Notes: a model not told the origin generated them from the sequence alone. A DNA stretch of 64,000 bases from Sepioteuthis lessoniana (GCA_963585895.1 OY757916.1:25999524-26063523); one strand, 5' to 3'. Shown: positions 45,256 through 57,600, counted from the first letter of the stretch. Numbers and translations: made by a program.

Positions 45256-45258
<3 letters not shown>
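45151..45258 (+). mobile_element. SINE I, 5-prime truncated, with hammerhead
   Basis: Retains 'agtctaacgtaacgttagac', B-box 'gggtttcgatcctg', linker 'cgagcgtcctgcgtg', hammerhead at 45,202-45,255, then (TA)n(TG)n to 45,308. Confidence 0.75.
45202..45255 (+). ncRNA. Hammerhead ribozyme, best-paired copy
   Basis: Stem I CCACA/UGUGG plus outer GUC/GAC, core CUGAAGA (A at the variable position 7), stem II GUUCU/AGAAC closed by GAU, GAA, stem III ACA/UGU around GUC, cleavage after the C of GUC. Every Watson-Crick pair of the model is intact. Confidence 0.8.
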
Positions 45259-45310
<52 letters not shown>

Positions 45311-45404
45311 ATATTTTTGAGTGGCGTTTTAGAGTGTACATGTGTGTGTGAATTTCTTCCTTGTTGGTTGAGGAGGCCCAACTCATATTGCATGTTTTAG
45401 GTGG

Positions 45405-45640
45405 AAACAGCCTGACTGAGCCCATCTCTCCCCAAAACTTGTTCTTCTTCTCCTAGATTGGTTGCCATAATAAGATTAAAGAGGCCAGTCTCCTCTACTA
45501 TTTACTCATAGATAAGTAGAGAATGGTTAGAGTCATCCTTTTCCCAACAGTATTAGCACTATGTGAAATGCAAACAGCCTTGTTCAGGTTTTGATCTCAG
45601 GTAGCCCTTATCCACAACATAACCATTACACCAAGAGTGG
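45405..45640 (-). mobile_element. Degenerate SINE B
   Basis: 'gttcttcttctcctagattg', 'ccagtctcctctactattta', 'tcccaacagtattagcacta' and 'ataaccattacaccaagag' keep SINE B order with decay. Confidence 0.65.
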
Positions 45641-45754
45641 CTCCAAATTGTGCATAGGGAAGCTTAGAAAATGTACTTTTGTATATTTAATGAAACAAAT
45701 ACTTAAAAATTGTTTTTGAAGTAACAGTAATTTCTTGCTTCTTGTTTCTTCAGT

Positions 45755-46045
45755 TTAACATATTTACCAACCCCTCCATTCGGGCAGGATATGACACACG
45801 GTCAATTTTTAGGCAGAGTTTAACAGGTTTGAATTCAGAGTTTTCCTTCTCCTAAACTAGTTGCCTCACCAAGGCTGAAGAACCTAGTCTGCCCTACTAT
45901 TTATCCATAGCTGGAGGGAGAATAATTGGATTCATACCTTTCCCAAGGGTATTAGTGCTATGTGAAATGCAATCAGCCTCGTCCAGGATTTGAACTCGTG
46001 TCACCATGTCCATTTCCTACGACGATAACCATTACACTACAGGCA
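45755..46045 (-). mobile_element. SINE B, complete
   Basis: Reverse copy from 'catatttaccaacccctcca' to 'ataaccattacactacaggc', close to the 38.0 kb copy. Confidence 0.85.
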
Positions 46046-46129
46046 AGACACTCTTTATTATGGCAATCATTTTATAATTAGTTATATTCTATTGTTGCTT
46101 TTTATCACAGTTTTGAGGGTCAATACAAT

Positions 46130-46310
46130 GTTCATTAGTGTATCAACCTTTGTGGATTATGTAGTTCCAAAGCCATACTTTTAGAAGAACTGTAATGGTA
46201 TTATTTATCTCATACATAAGGATATTCATTAGAGAGTAAGCATAATAGTGTAACTGGAGTTTGAACTCACTTACTACAATGTCACAATCCAGCACATTAG
46301 CCACTACTCA
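46130..46310 (-). mobile_element. Degenerate SINE A
   Basis: 'gtatcaacctttgtggatta', 'ctggagtttgaactcactta' and 'cacattagccactac' follow reverse SINE A. Confidence 0.6.
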
Positions 46311-46349
46311 ATAGGTATTTCCCAACAGTAATTACAAAATGTTCAATAA

Positions 46350-46600
46350 ACTGAATAACCATGATTATTAAAAAAAAAGTACAAAGAAACAGATTTAAAG
46401 CTACATGTCGAATGTTTATCAAAGCAAAAGAAACAGATACAATACTTCGATCTTTATCAGAGTAATATACCAAAATAGCCAGACATTGTATTTATAAGTG
46501 AATATACCAGCACCTTGCATGATTTCAAAAGGTCCAGAAGTTTAATGATATGGCCGAGGGGTTTGCAGAGAATTCATTAAACTGGGTCAATCTTTCTTTT
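46350..46600 (-). repeat. Possible Penelope terminal relic
   Basis: Minus strand contains 'tactctgataaagatcgaag' then 'tattgtatctg', reminiscent of the element end that carries degenerate hammerhead cores, and 'aagtgaatataccagcacct' on the plus strand. Stem II is essentially absent; weak call. Confidence 0.3.
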
Positions 46601-46995
46601 ACCATTGATCCTGAAGCCCCAAAACATGATGACCTTCAAAAATTCACATGCAGGAAAATCTTTTCAATTAACCTGTTTCTGGTGGGTTCAGCACAGACTT
46701 GATGAAGCCTCAATATTTTAGCTTAGTTGGATCAATCACTGGTGCCTGGTTGTAATCTAAGATCATCCTAATTTGTAGTGAGATGACCAATCAAGGGATT
46801 CCATAATGGAGGGGGTCCTGGTGTGTTCGAAAAGGATGGAGAAAATAATTGAATTCTGATGTATATACGACTTAGATTTTTTTTTTATCTCTCACTAAAA
46901 GCAAATTTCATCTGCACAGATAATAGATATTGTGAAAGATCCCAATGGTGGCTTATAAATATGACTTGCTGACCTGACTAGACTCATATCATTTA

Positions 46996-47036
<41 letters not shown>

Positions 47037-47257
47037 TGTGTGTGTGTGTGTGTCTGTGTGATTTTATATCTCTTTGCTTTAGGGTAATAATAGTAATCTA
47101 ATAATAATCACTTTCATGTAATAACCACACTGGTAGATGCCGTAGCAGCAAAATGTTATTACACTTGAAGGAACAGAGCAGTCAATATTATAACATGTAG
47201 AATGTAAAAGGATCATAATATATAAGTACATAACTTAGATTGCAATTGTGTGTGTGT

Positions 47258-47323
<66 letters not shown>

Positions 47324-47490
47324 ATCAGAGCTGGGAAGATGGCCAGGGCTAAAAGTCACGGAAAAACTAAAACTGAAATAAAAAGAAAAGGTTAGAAAAA
47401 GAAAATTATGACGAAAAAGAAAAAACGTAGAAAAATGAAGATAAAAATGAAGAAAAGAAGGAAAGAAAGAAAAACAAAGAATTAGTGGGA
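46601..47490. other. No gene seen; TA and TG microsatellites
   Basis: (TA)n at about 46,999-47,034, short TG run to 47,052, and a long (TG)n at 47,247-47,321. Otherwise unassigned. Confidence 0.5.
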
Positions 47491-47735
47491 GTTTTCTTAG
47501 CCTAGTGACTAACATACTTGACTGCAACATTATAGTGAGTTAGTTTGAACTCCAGCTGGACTATAATGTTGTCTTTTGAACTAATTCTCTTAGGGAAAGT
47601 ATAAACCCTCTTATCCTCCAGCAATGGGTCAGATAGTAACACTACTGTTCTTCTGTAACAATGACCTTAGCATTAAATAACCCACAAAGGGTGATATACG
47701 ATTAAACAAAGAAACCAAACCAAACCAAACCAAAT
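47490..47735 (+). mobile_element. SINE A, diverged head
   Basis: B-box-like 'gtttgaactccagctgg', 'ctcttatcctccagcaatgg', tail 'agcattaaataacccacaaa' with 'gggtgatatacgattaaac' and aaacc repeats. Confidence 0.75.
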
Positions 47736-48284
47736 AAAGAATTAAAAGTCATTCATTTATTGATTTTTTATTATACTCATGAGAAAATGATTTTTATTTT
47801 GGTATAACTTGATTTTGATCTCAATTTGAAGTGCTTAAAACATGTCCTTGAGTCGGACTCACCTATGTCTCAGTAAAAATCTTATAACACATTTATTTGT
47901 ATAAATGATAAATAATAATCGTCTATGTTGCATTCTGGTTTGTGAATGTTTGTAATATTAAATAAAGGACAAACCACGATATGAGAGGAAATAAAGATTT
48001 ATTCTCAGGAAAAAGTATATACAATAGAGAGACTATTAGTAGACAAGAACATAGGATTAGTGAATACAGAATAAAGATATAGTCCAACGATAGTATTGGC
48101 TTCCGTTATTACTTTAGCAAGTAAGATGATCTAGTGTGGTCTCCAGTCTCCAACACTCTCCAATACTATTCCTATAAGAAGCTGCTCTGCACCTTCTAGT
48201 CTACCCTGATATTAGTAGCTACTGCTATATATGGCACATGGACTAGTTCATTGTGTGGAAAAAGGTGGGTGATACCCAACAGTC

Positions 48285-49620
48285 TATAAGATGACAGTGA
48301 TACCAACTTTCATTGGTACACCTGGAACAATCCTGAAAAGCTTGGTTATGGAAGAATTGAAAATCAGAGGACAAACTAAGATCATCTTAACTACAGCATT
48401 GCTGAGGTCAGGCAGAATACAAAGAAGAGTCCTGGTGACTTGAGGAGACTTACTGTCATTCACTCTAGTAAAATACTATCAGCTAACGCTGGTGTGAAAA
48501 ACTAACAAGAAGCAAAATAATAATAATAATTTTGTCATTCTGGCTGACCACTAAATGATAAGGATAGAAAGGGAAAACATAGACAAATACGTGGACCTTT
48601 CCAGAGAATTAAAATAACTGTGGAACATAAAGGTGATGGTGGTACCAACTGTTGTTGGTGTACTTGGAACAATCACCAAAAATGACAGTAAATCAGAGGA
48701 AGAATCAATATCATTCTGACCACAGTGTTATTAAGATTGGCTAGAATACTCAAAGAAGTCCTGGAGAGCTGAGGAGACTCGAAGACTACAAACTAATGCC
48801 AATGGGAAAAACCCACATAGAACAAACATAATAACAATAATAATAATAATGATAATTTGCCATTCCACATGGGCCACAGAAAAAAGCAAAACTGTCGACA
48901 AAATCTTGGTTCTTACCATTGATCTGAAAAAGCTGTGTTAGATGAAGGTAATGGTGATAGCAGTTGTTATTGCTGCACTTGGAACAGTGCACAAAGTCTT
49001 GGAAAGAAGACTGCAGTAATTGGAAATCAGAGGAAGATTTGAAATAACACAGAACCTAACATTGTTAACATTGGCTAGACTATTCTGAAGAGATCTGGAG
49101 AATGGAGGAAACTTGCTGTCACTCAGACTCCAATGAAAGATCACCAATAAAAACTGGTCTCAAAACCAATCAAGAAGTTAAATAATAATAATAATAATAA
49201 GAAGAAGAAGAAGAAGAAACGGAAGAAGATGATTAACAAGCTAGACTAGCAAACCTTCCAGAATGAGTACAAGTCTCATTAGGGTGCCCCTTTCATACAG
49301 CCTTGTGCCACATCTAAGTGAAGAAGAAGAAGAACAACAACAAAAAGAAGGAGAGGAAGAACAACAACAAAAGCTCAATAACAACATCAACAAGTAGTTG
49401 ACAGATGTAACCATAAGAAGATATCAAATCTACCCATCATTACTGGCAGGATTGTAGCATTTCCCATGTTAAGAGGTTAGCAAAATTGGACAACTGAGGG
49501 AGAATTAAAACCTTGACAAGAGCTGTATAAAAATCAGGGAAACTTGTGAGAGTGACAGTGAAACTATCAATTACAACAGGTGTCAAAAATAAACAAAGAA
49601 AAGAAAGCATAAACTTTACA
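48285..49620 (+). mobile_element. Array of four LINE K 3-prime ends
   Basis: Four diverged head-to-tail units: about 48,285-48,530, 48,531-48,850, 48,851-49,215 and 49,395-49,620. Each carries versions of 'gtaccaac...gt(t)ggt', 'cttggaacaatc', 'ttggctagaat' and 'cactca' before an (AAT)n end; the first three ends are visible at 48,519, 48,834 and 49,183. Many stops; no copy is coding. Confidence 0.75.
49232..49320 (+). mobile_element. SINE G, decayed copy
   Basis: 'gctagactagcaaacc', 'gagtacaagtctcatt', 'agggtgcccc' and 'cagccttgtgccacatc' match the 1.6 kb SINE G. It lies between (AAG)n runs in the LINE K array. The head is truncated. Confidence 0.7.
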
Positions 49621-49854
49621 TCACAATCTACACCACAATCACAATTGCGTCAATTAGGAGCTCTTAAAACATGTCCTTGAGTCACACTTGCCTAAATCCT
49701 TGTATAGATTTTAATAGTACCCAAAACAAACTCTTTCTTGACAGACACTTAAAATAAGATAAATTGTAACATCTAATGAGACTGAAACTCATTTTTCTTT
49801 ATTGAAATTTGAAGATAATTGTTAATATTCAAGAATTTTTAACTGTCTTTATTA

Positions 49855-50105
49855 GCCCTGTTGGCTAGGGTTGTAGAATACACCAACTGCATCTCTGAAA
49901 TCCCAGGTCAAGTCATACCAAAGACTCAAAAAATGGTACTTGATGCCTCCTTGCTTAATGATAAGCATTATAAGGTTTGGATCAAGGAAGGATAAGAGGA
50001 GCAATCCAGGGAAAGGAGTAGCACTCTTCCCTACACCTTGGTTTGTGAGCTTTTGAAAAGAAGCCTTTGGGTCACCCTCGACTATGGTCGACCAGCTTAC
50101 TTATA
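49855..50105 (+). mobile_element. D-head/SINE C chimera
   Basis: The first 45 bases are D head ('gctagggttgtagaataca', 'ccaactgcatctctg'), then SINE C from its B-box ('aaatcccaggtcaagtcata') to 'ggtcgaccagctta'. The SINE C tRNA-like head is absent. Confidence 0.7.
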
Positions 50106-50154
50106 TATACATGATTAAGGAATGCTTAGAGAATGGATTATTTTTTACTTTGTC

Positions 50155-51005
50155 TTGATATTCATTCCAATCATCCATCACTTTTGACAGTTCCTACAGG
50201 CAGCATCCAGAGTCTGCTCAGAGCTGATGAATCTAAATCTTTGCGGGTTGCCTAACACTGGGGATTATGATTAAGAGTCACCTGAGAACTTTGATCATGA
50301 GTTTATCCTTAATTCTCGACCAGTGCCTAGCATGTCTTGTTCATCTTATATGGATAGTTTGTAAAATGGAACGTAAGTAGTTGTACAGCTGCTATTTTGT
50401 GGGGTACTGCTTCCAGGATTTGTTCCAAACAGTTTTGTAGTTCTCATCTAGCTTTTTCTCCAAGCACTTCATTAAAGTCAAGGTGGTGCAGTCATACAAT
50501 AGTACTGACATGGCTACAATTGGGTAGAATGCTTGTTTTAAATTAGATTTCCAGATGGTCAATAACCTCTCAATAGGAGTCCATGCCTTTCCCATGAATT
50601 TATTGACATCACTTTCAGTAAATAAGATATTGCTACCAAAGAATACACCAACTGCATGTCTGCAGAGGGGTAAGGGTAATTTATACTAACTTATACTAAT
50701 TTATACTAACTTATACTAATTTTTAAGGCTTATCATTTATACTAATTTATACTTATTTATACTAATTTGTACTAAATCATACTAATTTTAGAGGCTTATC
50801 ATTTAATGTGGAGATGCCACCAACTTGTCAAAAGTATCTGTTTTATCTGAGTAGCCAATACTTTTTGGTGTCTGCTCCAGGCTATACAACAGATACTTTG
50901 GTTCATACAGTTGTATTCACAAGAAGCACTAGATCATCTGTATAATCTGCATTGATTATAGTTTCTGCAGAATATCATCTGCTTCTTGCCTTTTTTAGTG
51001 TGTGG
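50155..51005 (-). mobile_element. LINE H fragment with inserted D fragment and minisatellite
   Basis: Complement of the C-terminal region ('gaatctaaatctttgcgggt', 'cctagcatgtcttgttcatc') passes into thumb sequences near 50,640. There a D-head piece ('gaatacaccaactgcatgtc') and a 'ttatactaat' minisatellite (about 50,687-50,785) intervene before LINE H resumes at 'gcttatcatttaatgtgg'. Confidence 0.65.
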
Positions 51006-51052
51006 CAATTTTCTTTCATTAGATATACTGACTTTTTAGTATGTAATTTAAG

Positions 51053-51362
51053 TATATATATATATATATATAGAAAGAGAGAGAGAGAGAGAGAAAGAGA
51101 GAGAAAGTGAGAAGGGTGAATGGAAAAAAAAGACAACAATGATAAACTAAAGAAACAAAGATATGTTCTCGATTACTGAAGACATCCAGAGAAGACTGGA
51201 GATTATGCCAACAATTTTTTGTGAAAACAACAAGCATTAAAAACAAGGAAATTGATTTGAAAAATTATATGCAATGAATAAAGCATCTTATAAAACAAAT
51301 TTTAGGGAGGAAATAATTAGGAAAAATAAATTTCAAAAATTCTTTCCAACAATCAAATCGAG

Positions 51363-51420
<58 letters not shown>

Positions 51421-51510
51421 ATTTGTGACATTTATATGTCTGACAATCACTTAGCAAAGAAACTAACAGTTACCAAACACGATTGACTCTTTGTCTGCAC
51501 TATATTGATT

Positions 51511-51583
<73 letters not shown>

Positions 51584-51655
51584 CCTATTTATATACATAT
51601 ATTTCTAATTTAGAAGTGTGAACACAGTCAATGATTATTGGTGACTGCCAGCTTC

Positions 51656-51711
<56 letters not shown>

Positions 51712-51780
51712 TTGTATATATATATATATATATATATATCCTACCATTGTATATTTCTTTCTCATATATATATATACATA
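51053..51780. repeat. Cluster of TA, TG and GA microsatellites
   Basis: TA runs at about 51,055-51,072, 51,366-51,408, 51,515-51,581, 51,657-51,683 and 51,717-51,740, TG runs at 51,407-51,421 and 51,683-51,711, and GA near 51,076-51,096. Unassigned AT-rich DNA between. Confidence 0.85.
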
Positions 51781-53068
51781 TATTGGATTGATAAATACCC
51801 TGGAAAACTACATCCATGATTTAACAAAAAATTTATCAGAGAAGGTAGAGAATTAATCCTAAATATCAACGCTTTCAATTTTGACAACAGAAATTACATC
51901 CAGACCCTAGGAACAGCTATGGGAACGAAAATAACTCCCACTTATGCTACTCTTACCTTAGCATTTTTGGAAGAAAATTTTATATGAAATCATAGGAAGA
52001 AATACAATGAAAATATGAAAAGAGAATTTACTAAATCATGGAAGAGATATTTAGATGATTGTTCCATATTCTGGAATTGTACATGGGGAAACATTAATGA
52101 CTTACATAACATACTCCATAGCCTACAACCTAAAACAAAATTTACAATAGCTCCAAAGAACTGCCATTTTTAGACATACTCATCAAAAATGAAAATGGTG
52201 AAATAATAACAGATATCTACCAGAAACAAACAGATACTAAAAAATATCTCCATTTTAAAAGTCATCACTCCTAAAACTGCTTAAAATCCATCCCTTATAT
52301 CCGAGCATGAAGAATAGGTACAATAATAACAATTAAGAAACTAAGAAAATTTCACCTAAAAGAACTCAACATAAACCTCCACCAGAGAGGATACCCAAAT
52401 CTCTAATAAATAAGGGAATAGAAATAGCAGATAAATACCATTAAAAGAACTAAGATCTCATAAAAAAACATATCAACGAAAAACTCTTAAAATATTTTAC
52501 AACCTATAATAAAAACAACCCAGAACTATTCAGAGAAATAACAAAAAACTCGAGGAACTTAAACATAATGACAAAGTCAAAGAAATACAAGATACAACTG
52601 AAATTATCAAAAGCCATTGACAACCCAAAAATCTTTAAAAAATACTCACTTCTTCCTAATTCGGGGAACAACACATTAATGAGGTCAGTAAATGTAAAAA
52701 TAAGAAATACGGGGTTAGTAATATAATAATAGAAGGACAATCATATACTTTCAAAGACTTTAAAAAACTTTCATTATTAATGAAAATTTAAGCTGCAATT
52801 CAAAAAATGTAATATATATAATAGAATGTGAAAATTGTAAGCAAACATACATAGGTTGTACTAAAAATTTTGATAACAGAATATCGCTACATAAGAGTAA
52901 TATCAAAGTAGAGATTAATAGAAAGTTATTCATGTCCAAACATATTTTTGAATGTAGTCATGGATTATTTAAAACAATGCCAATATTTCAAACAGACAAT
53001 TACGTTTACTACAAATCAAAGAAAAAGATTTTATTAAAAAATACAAACCCACATTAAATAAGATTTAA
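51781..53068 (+). mobile_element. Penelope-like retroelement, decayed
   Basis: Plus-strand sequence in two or more frames encodes reverse-transcriptase motifs 'LGTAMGTKITPTYATLTLAF' (about 51,907-51,965) and 'KRYLDDCSIFWN' (YLDD at 52,048-52,059), then 'ELPFLDILIKNENG' and 'DIYQKQTDTKKYLHFKSHHS', and a C-terminal GIY-YIG endonuclease signature 'VIYIIECENCKQTYIG' (YIG at 52,848-52,856) with a following 'KHIFECSHG'. That RT plus GIY-YIG order defines Penelope-like elements. Stops and at least one frameshift (about 52,150-52,165) inactivate it; the 5-prime part is missing at a TA-rich tract. Confidence 0.85.
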
Positions 53069-53892
53069 AATACACAAACACACAAATAAGTTAATTAATA
53101 AAGGGACACACGCACACACACACATATAAACGCACACATATGCACGAATGCATAAAAAAACAAAAACAAAAGCACATGAAAATTGAAACAAGACTAACAA
53201 AAATGAAAGCATGTGAAACAAAATAAAAAACGTTAGAAAAACACCAGTACTGACACATTTTCAAAGAAAAGAAATTAAAACACAAAAGGAAAGTTACGTT
53301 GAAGGACGGAAAAATTTTTAATAAAAAAGTACCAAGAAAACATTTCATTCCTTCCCTGAAAAGAACTGAAACATGTTAGAAGGGAATAAAATGATAAAAT
53401 ATAATAGAATAAAACAAAAAATATAATAAACATTTTATGATACAAACATTTATGAAATAAACATTTTTTAAAGATAATCTCATTGTGGACCAATTCAACT
53501 TATAAAATATATGCATATATATATATATATGTATATATATATATGGATCAATGGATGTACATATGTATAGGTATATGTGTGTATGTAAGTGTCTGTATGG
53601 GTGTGTATATATTTATGTCTACATTTGTATATATATATATACATATGTATATATGCATGCATTTTTCTGTAAGAGTACAGTTTCTTGGGACCAGATCCAA
53701 GATTTTATCTCTTAGGCAAGTCTTCAGGATCTGTTAGTCACAGACATTTAGGGGAGACTATCAGTAACTCCACAGGAATTGTCTGTTCTCTATGTTGAAT
53801 TCCTCACTCTGATTATATCTTTGCTCCCAATTCCATTCACTAACATTTTCTTTTCCCTCTCCTTCCATCACTTGGTCAACCTCTCCCCCTCC

Positions 53893-53937
<45 letters not shown>

Positions 53938-54675
53938 AGTCTCTCCTTTTTTTTCTTTTTGCCAGAGAAGAAATTTCATTGCAACAGCAGCAGTAAACCA
54001 TATGTTTCAGCATGCAAAATTGGTTCCTTGTACAAAGACATGAATGGAATTATATTCTTAGAACATAAATTTCATGGATTATGGCTCCTCGCAGTGGTAG
54101 GCAAGCAATTCTTTTGCAGTAACTTTGTCAATGGTTCTGTCATTGTTATTGTTGTCACTGTAGACGTTCATAATTAGTAAAACAGTTGTACCCATAATGC
54201 CTTTGGTTCATTGATAAATTTTCCATTTAGATAAAAGACAAATAAGGTTTTCAAATATCCCTCCAGCCAAGAGCCATCTAGTCTGACTGGGTTCTGTGTA
54301 ATTTATTGAGATGTCACGTGGAGTTAAGTATTGAAGAGAAATGTTTCTAATCTTTCATTAATTTTTTAGGATGCCATATTGAATAACCCAATAAATTTTT
54401 AAAACTTTACACTTTTGTGGGCAGATTATTTTTTTAATCCTTGTAGTGCAGGCAAAACATTTTCAGAAAATTTGCAAAGTGGAGAGTAAGTTTAAAGAAA
54501 TTAATAAACTATATATTTAAAAAACGAGCAAAACATGATAATTTGATTAGCAATTATGCGTCATAGCACAATTGTATGAAAACAATAAAGCACTCACTTT
54601 TAATAATGATATTTTGCAAAATAAACTTTACACAATCCTACACTGCAGTGGGGTCTCCTAAGGATGTTCTTATCA
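53069..54675. other. No gene seen; microsatellites
   Basis: CA-rich at 53,106-53,135, TA runs near 53,515-53,545, (CT)n at about 53,897-53,935. The 132-codon frame at 53,779-54,177 is Ser/Leu-rich from the CT tract and has no domain. Confidence 0.45.
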
Positions 54676-54825
54676 TATTTACAACCCCTTCCGCTCGGGC
54701 AGGATATGACACAAGGTCAATTTTTTAAGCAGAGTTTAACAAGTTCGAATTCAGAGTTTTCCTTCTCCTAGACTAGTTGCCTCACCAAGGTTGAAGAACT
54801 CAGTCTGCCCTACTATTTACTAAGG
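54676..54825 (-). mobile_element. SINE B 3-prime half
   Basis: Reverse copy from 'ttacaaccccttccgctcgg' to 'cagtctgccctactatttac', then truncated. Confidence 0.8.
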
Positions 54826-55324
54826 ATGTTTTTATGCGTTAACTTTGAATTGGTCAATGAGTAGTCGAAAGAAATATGCCTTAGATTGAGCAACCATTAA
54901 AACAAATGTCACTCTGCCAATTTACTGTTGGCAACAAAAATGTTGCTCTGCCTGCTAAATAGATTAAGAAATGACTACACAAAAAAATGTAAATATGAAC
55001 GTAAAATAGGCAGCCAATAGGAAAATGCCTTACATCGAACTACAACAAAAACCTCAACAAAAGAGTCAACGAAATATATGAACTGATCATAATTATCTAA
55101 TTATATCTTACTTCCGTTTTTCTTGCTCTATACAAGGTCATATCAAAAAGAAAATAGATCAGTTTTCATATTAACTCATACATACAATACCAGGGTACCT
55201 CAAATAGTATAATGGTTGATGAGCCAGACAATGGTTAGACAATGGTTAGTGCATTTGATTCTCACTGAGAGCCCAATACTTCTGGCTGAACTAAGTTTAG
55301 TAAATGACATACTTAGAGTAAGTT
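54826..55324. other. No gene seen
   Basis: Includes a possible SINE G-like head remnant near 55,195-55,270 ('agtataatggttgatgagcc', 'gattctcactgagagccc'), too decayed to call. Confidence 0.4.
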
Positions 55325-56010
55325 GCCCAGTCGGCTGGAGCTGTAGAATACACTGACTGCACCTCTGCAGGGGAGTAAGACCTCCGGCCCAATGGGTATC
55401 CTGGATACGATACAAAATAATCTGATGGTGAGGCTCCAGTGATGCAGGAGCTTTGGAGAATGAGGAGTACCCCTTCATTGTCTTTGCTCCCAGGTCCACT
55501 CTGGCCCGGGATGGTAGTACCTGACAGGGCCTTATCTATGGGTTAAATAGAACTAAACTGCATACTCATGTTAAACTGAATTGTTTAAATAAGAACTGTT
55601 TGACTAAACTGATTTGCTTGAAATAGAAATGTTTTTGACAAATAAACGGTGTACTTACATTTAAATTGCGTGCTTATGCTAAACTGAATTGTTTGAAATG
55701 GAACTGTTTTTGACATTGAAACTCTACTTACACTAAACTGAATTGTTTAATATTGAACTGTTTTGACATTTAACTGTGTTTAAACAAAATCTATACTTAT
55801 ACTAAACTGAATTAACTGAATTAGAACTTTCTGAGTAAAATGAATAGCTTGAAATATAAACTTTTTTGACAATTAAACTGTGTACTCATGCTAAACTGAA
55901 TTGTTTGAAATAGAACTGATTATTTACATAAAAATAGGTTTGGCATTAAATAACTTACAAAGGTTGATATGTCAAAAATCCAACCAACCAACCAACCAAC
56001 CAACCAACTA
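55325..56010 (+). mobile_element. Family D, complete copy
   Basis: Head 'agtcggctggagctgtagaa', conserved block 'ctgatggtgaggctccagtg', internal repeats, tail 'ggtttggcattaaataactt' and 'gttgatatgtc', then seven ccaa repeats. Confidence 0.85.
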
Positions 56011-56189
56011 CTTAGAGTAATGGATGTATACTTGGCATTGCAGTTATCATCAGAGGAAATAAGTGCAGGAAACTGATTTCAAATCCTGGACAAGGCAGTT
56101 TATATTTTATATAATAAACTAATAACCGAATAGCACTAATAATCTTGGGAAAGGTATCTATCCAGCTATCCTCTCCCCATTTCACTTGG

Positions 56190-57325
56190 GCAGTAGAATA
56201 CACCAACTTCATCTTTGCTGAGGGGGAAGACCTCCCCAACAAGTGTCCTAGATATGACATTAAAGCATCTGATGGTAAGACTGGAGAATATGGAGTACGT
56301 CTTCATTGCCAAGACTCGCAGATCCACTCTGACCGAGAATGATAGCACCTGATTGGGTCCTATCTATGGGTCAAATGGAACTGTTTGACATCAGATAGAA
56401 CTGTGTGACATTTAAACTGAGTGCAAACAAGTAACTGATGCTGAATTGAATTCTTTGAAATAGAACTGTTTAATCATTTAACTGTGTGTTAACAAATGAC
56501 TGTTTAATTGAATTGTTAGTGATACATAGCAATACGTGGAACCATTTAACTATGTGCAAACAAATGATGAATAGTAAATAGAAATATTTGTGTTAGAAAG
56601 AAATGTAAAATATCCATGATACGACCAAGATACGAATATGTAAAATATACGGATCTGTAAAAACGTTCACATGCATAGGAATACTGAAACACTGATGACT
56701 TTCTTTAGTTCAGGTACATAACGTTTATTGACTTCTTGAGTTTAGTCTTTCGACAGGAGGAGAGAGAGACACAATTTTTACTATGCTGACCATTCCATCT
56801 GACCCCACAAATGCGTGGCGCATCCTGTTGGCCCACTGGACTGGCCTCGTCCAGGCTCAAAATTTAACTCGCTTCGTCCAACGTCAGATCTCAACTAACT
56901 GCTTTTTTTCAATATCAGCAAGAATCCCAGCCCATCGCTTCTGGGCATGATGTCATTTGCACCCCAGTCGCATTTCCTGTCTGGGGTTTTTATTATGACA
57001 TCTGTGATTGTTACATCCCCCACGCACAAGCGTGAACACCTGCGCTCAATGTGTGTACCTGCATATGTACTAAGCCGAATAGTTCTAACTAAACCAAATG
57101 ATAAGATATAACCAATGAAAAATGATAATATAAAAAAAATCATTCCACAATTATATAACAGAAATACTTAAAACCGTTTAATTGTGTACAAAAGAATGAG
57201 TTCAGGCAAGTTTAAAACTGTACGAACAAAATGAGTTTACAAATCATTTAATATATGTAAAAATAGCATTTGGCATTAAATAACCAACAATGGTTGATAT
57301 GCCATAAAACCCAACCAAACCAAAT
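56190..57325 (+). mobile_element. Family D copy interrupted by LTR F
   Basis: Degenerate head 'gggcagtagaatacaccaac', internal repeats to 56,603, resumption at 57,161 with 'gaaatacttaaaaccgttta', and tail 'gcatttggcattaaataacc'. The interruption is exactly the LTR F. Confidence 0.75.
56604..57160 (-). mobile_element. LTR F solo copy with exact target duplication
   Basis: TGTAAAATA at 56,604 and TATATAACA at 57,160 bound 557 bases, flanked by gaaa (56,600-56,603 and 57,161-57,164). Shares with the 9.87 kb copy 'cacaatttttactatgctga' and 'aaatcattcc'. CRE decayed to 'gatgtcat'. No internal retroelement sequence, so LTR-LTR recombination is inferred. Confidence 0.85.
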
Positions 57326-57600
57326 CAAATATATTTAATATATATGTATAAAGAGGATTTGGCATTAAATAACCAACAATGGTTGATATGCCATAAAACG
57401 AAACCAAACCAAATCATATATATTTAATAAATATGTATAAAGAGGATTTGGCATTAAATAACCAACAATGGTTGATATGCCATAAAACCCAACCAAACCA
57501 AATCATATATATTTAATAAATATGTATAAAGAGGATTTGGCATTAAATCACCAACAATGGTTGATATGCTATAAAACCAAACCAAACCAAACCAAACCTT
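57245..57600 (+). repeat. Tandem array of element tails
   Basis: Four units of about 87-88 bases: 'aggatttggcattaaataac', 'caacaatggttgatatgcc', 'ataaaacccaaccaaacc', 'atatatttaataaatatgta'. Units differ by only a few bases, so younger than the 14-15 kb array. The first unit is the tail of the D copy itself. Confidence 0.85.

Noticed and set aside
46430-46465. Hammerhead on the minus strand (CUGAUAAAGAUCGAAG)
   Set aside because: Core position 8 is A, stem II is too short, GAAA is lost; at most a relic.
53779-54177. 132-codon frame with Ser/Leu run
   Set aside because: Driven by a (CT)n tract; no domain.
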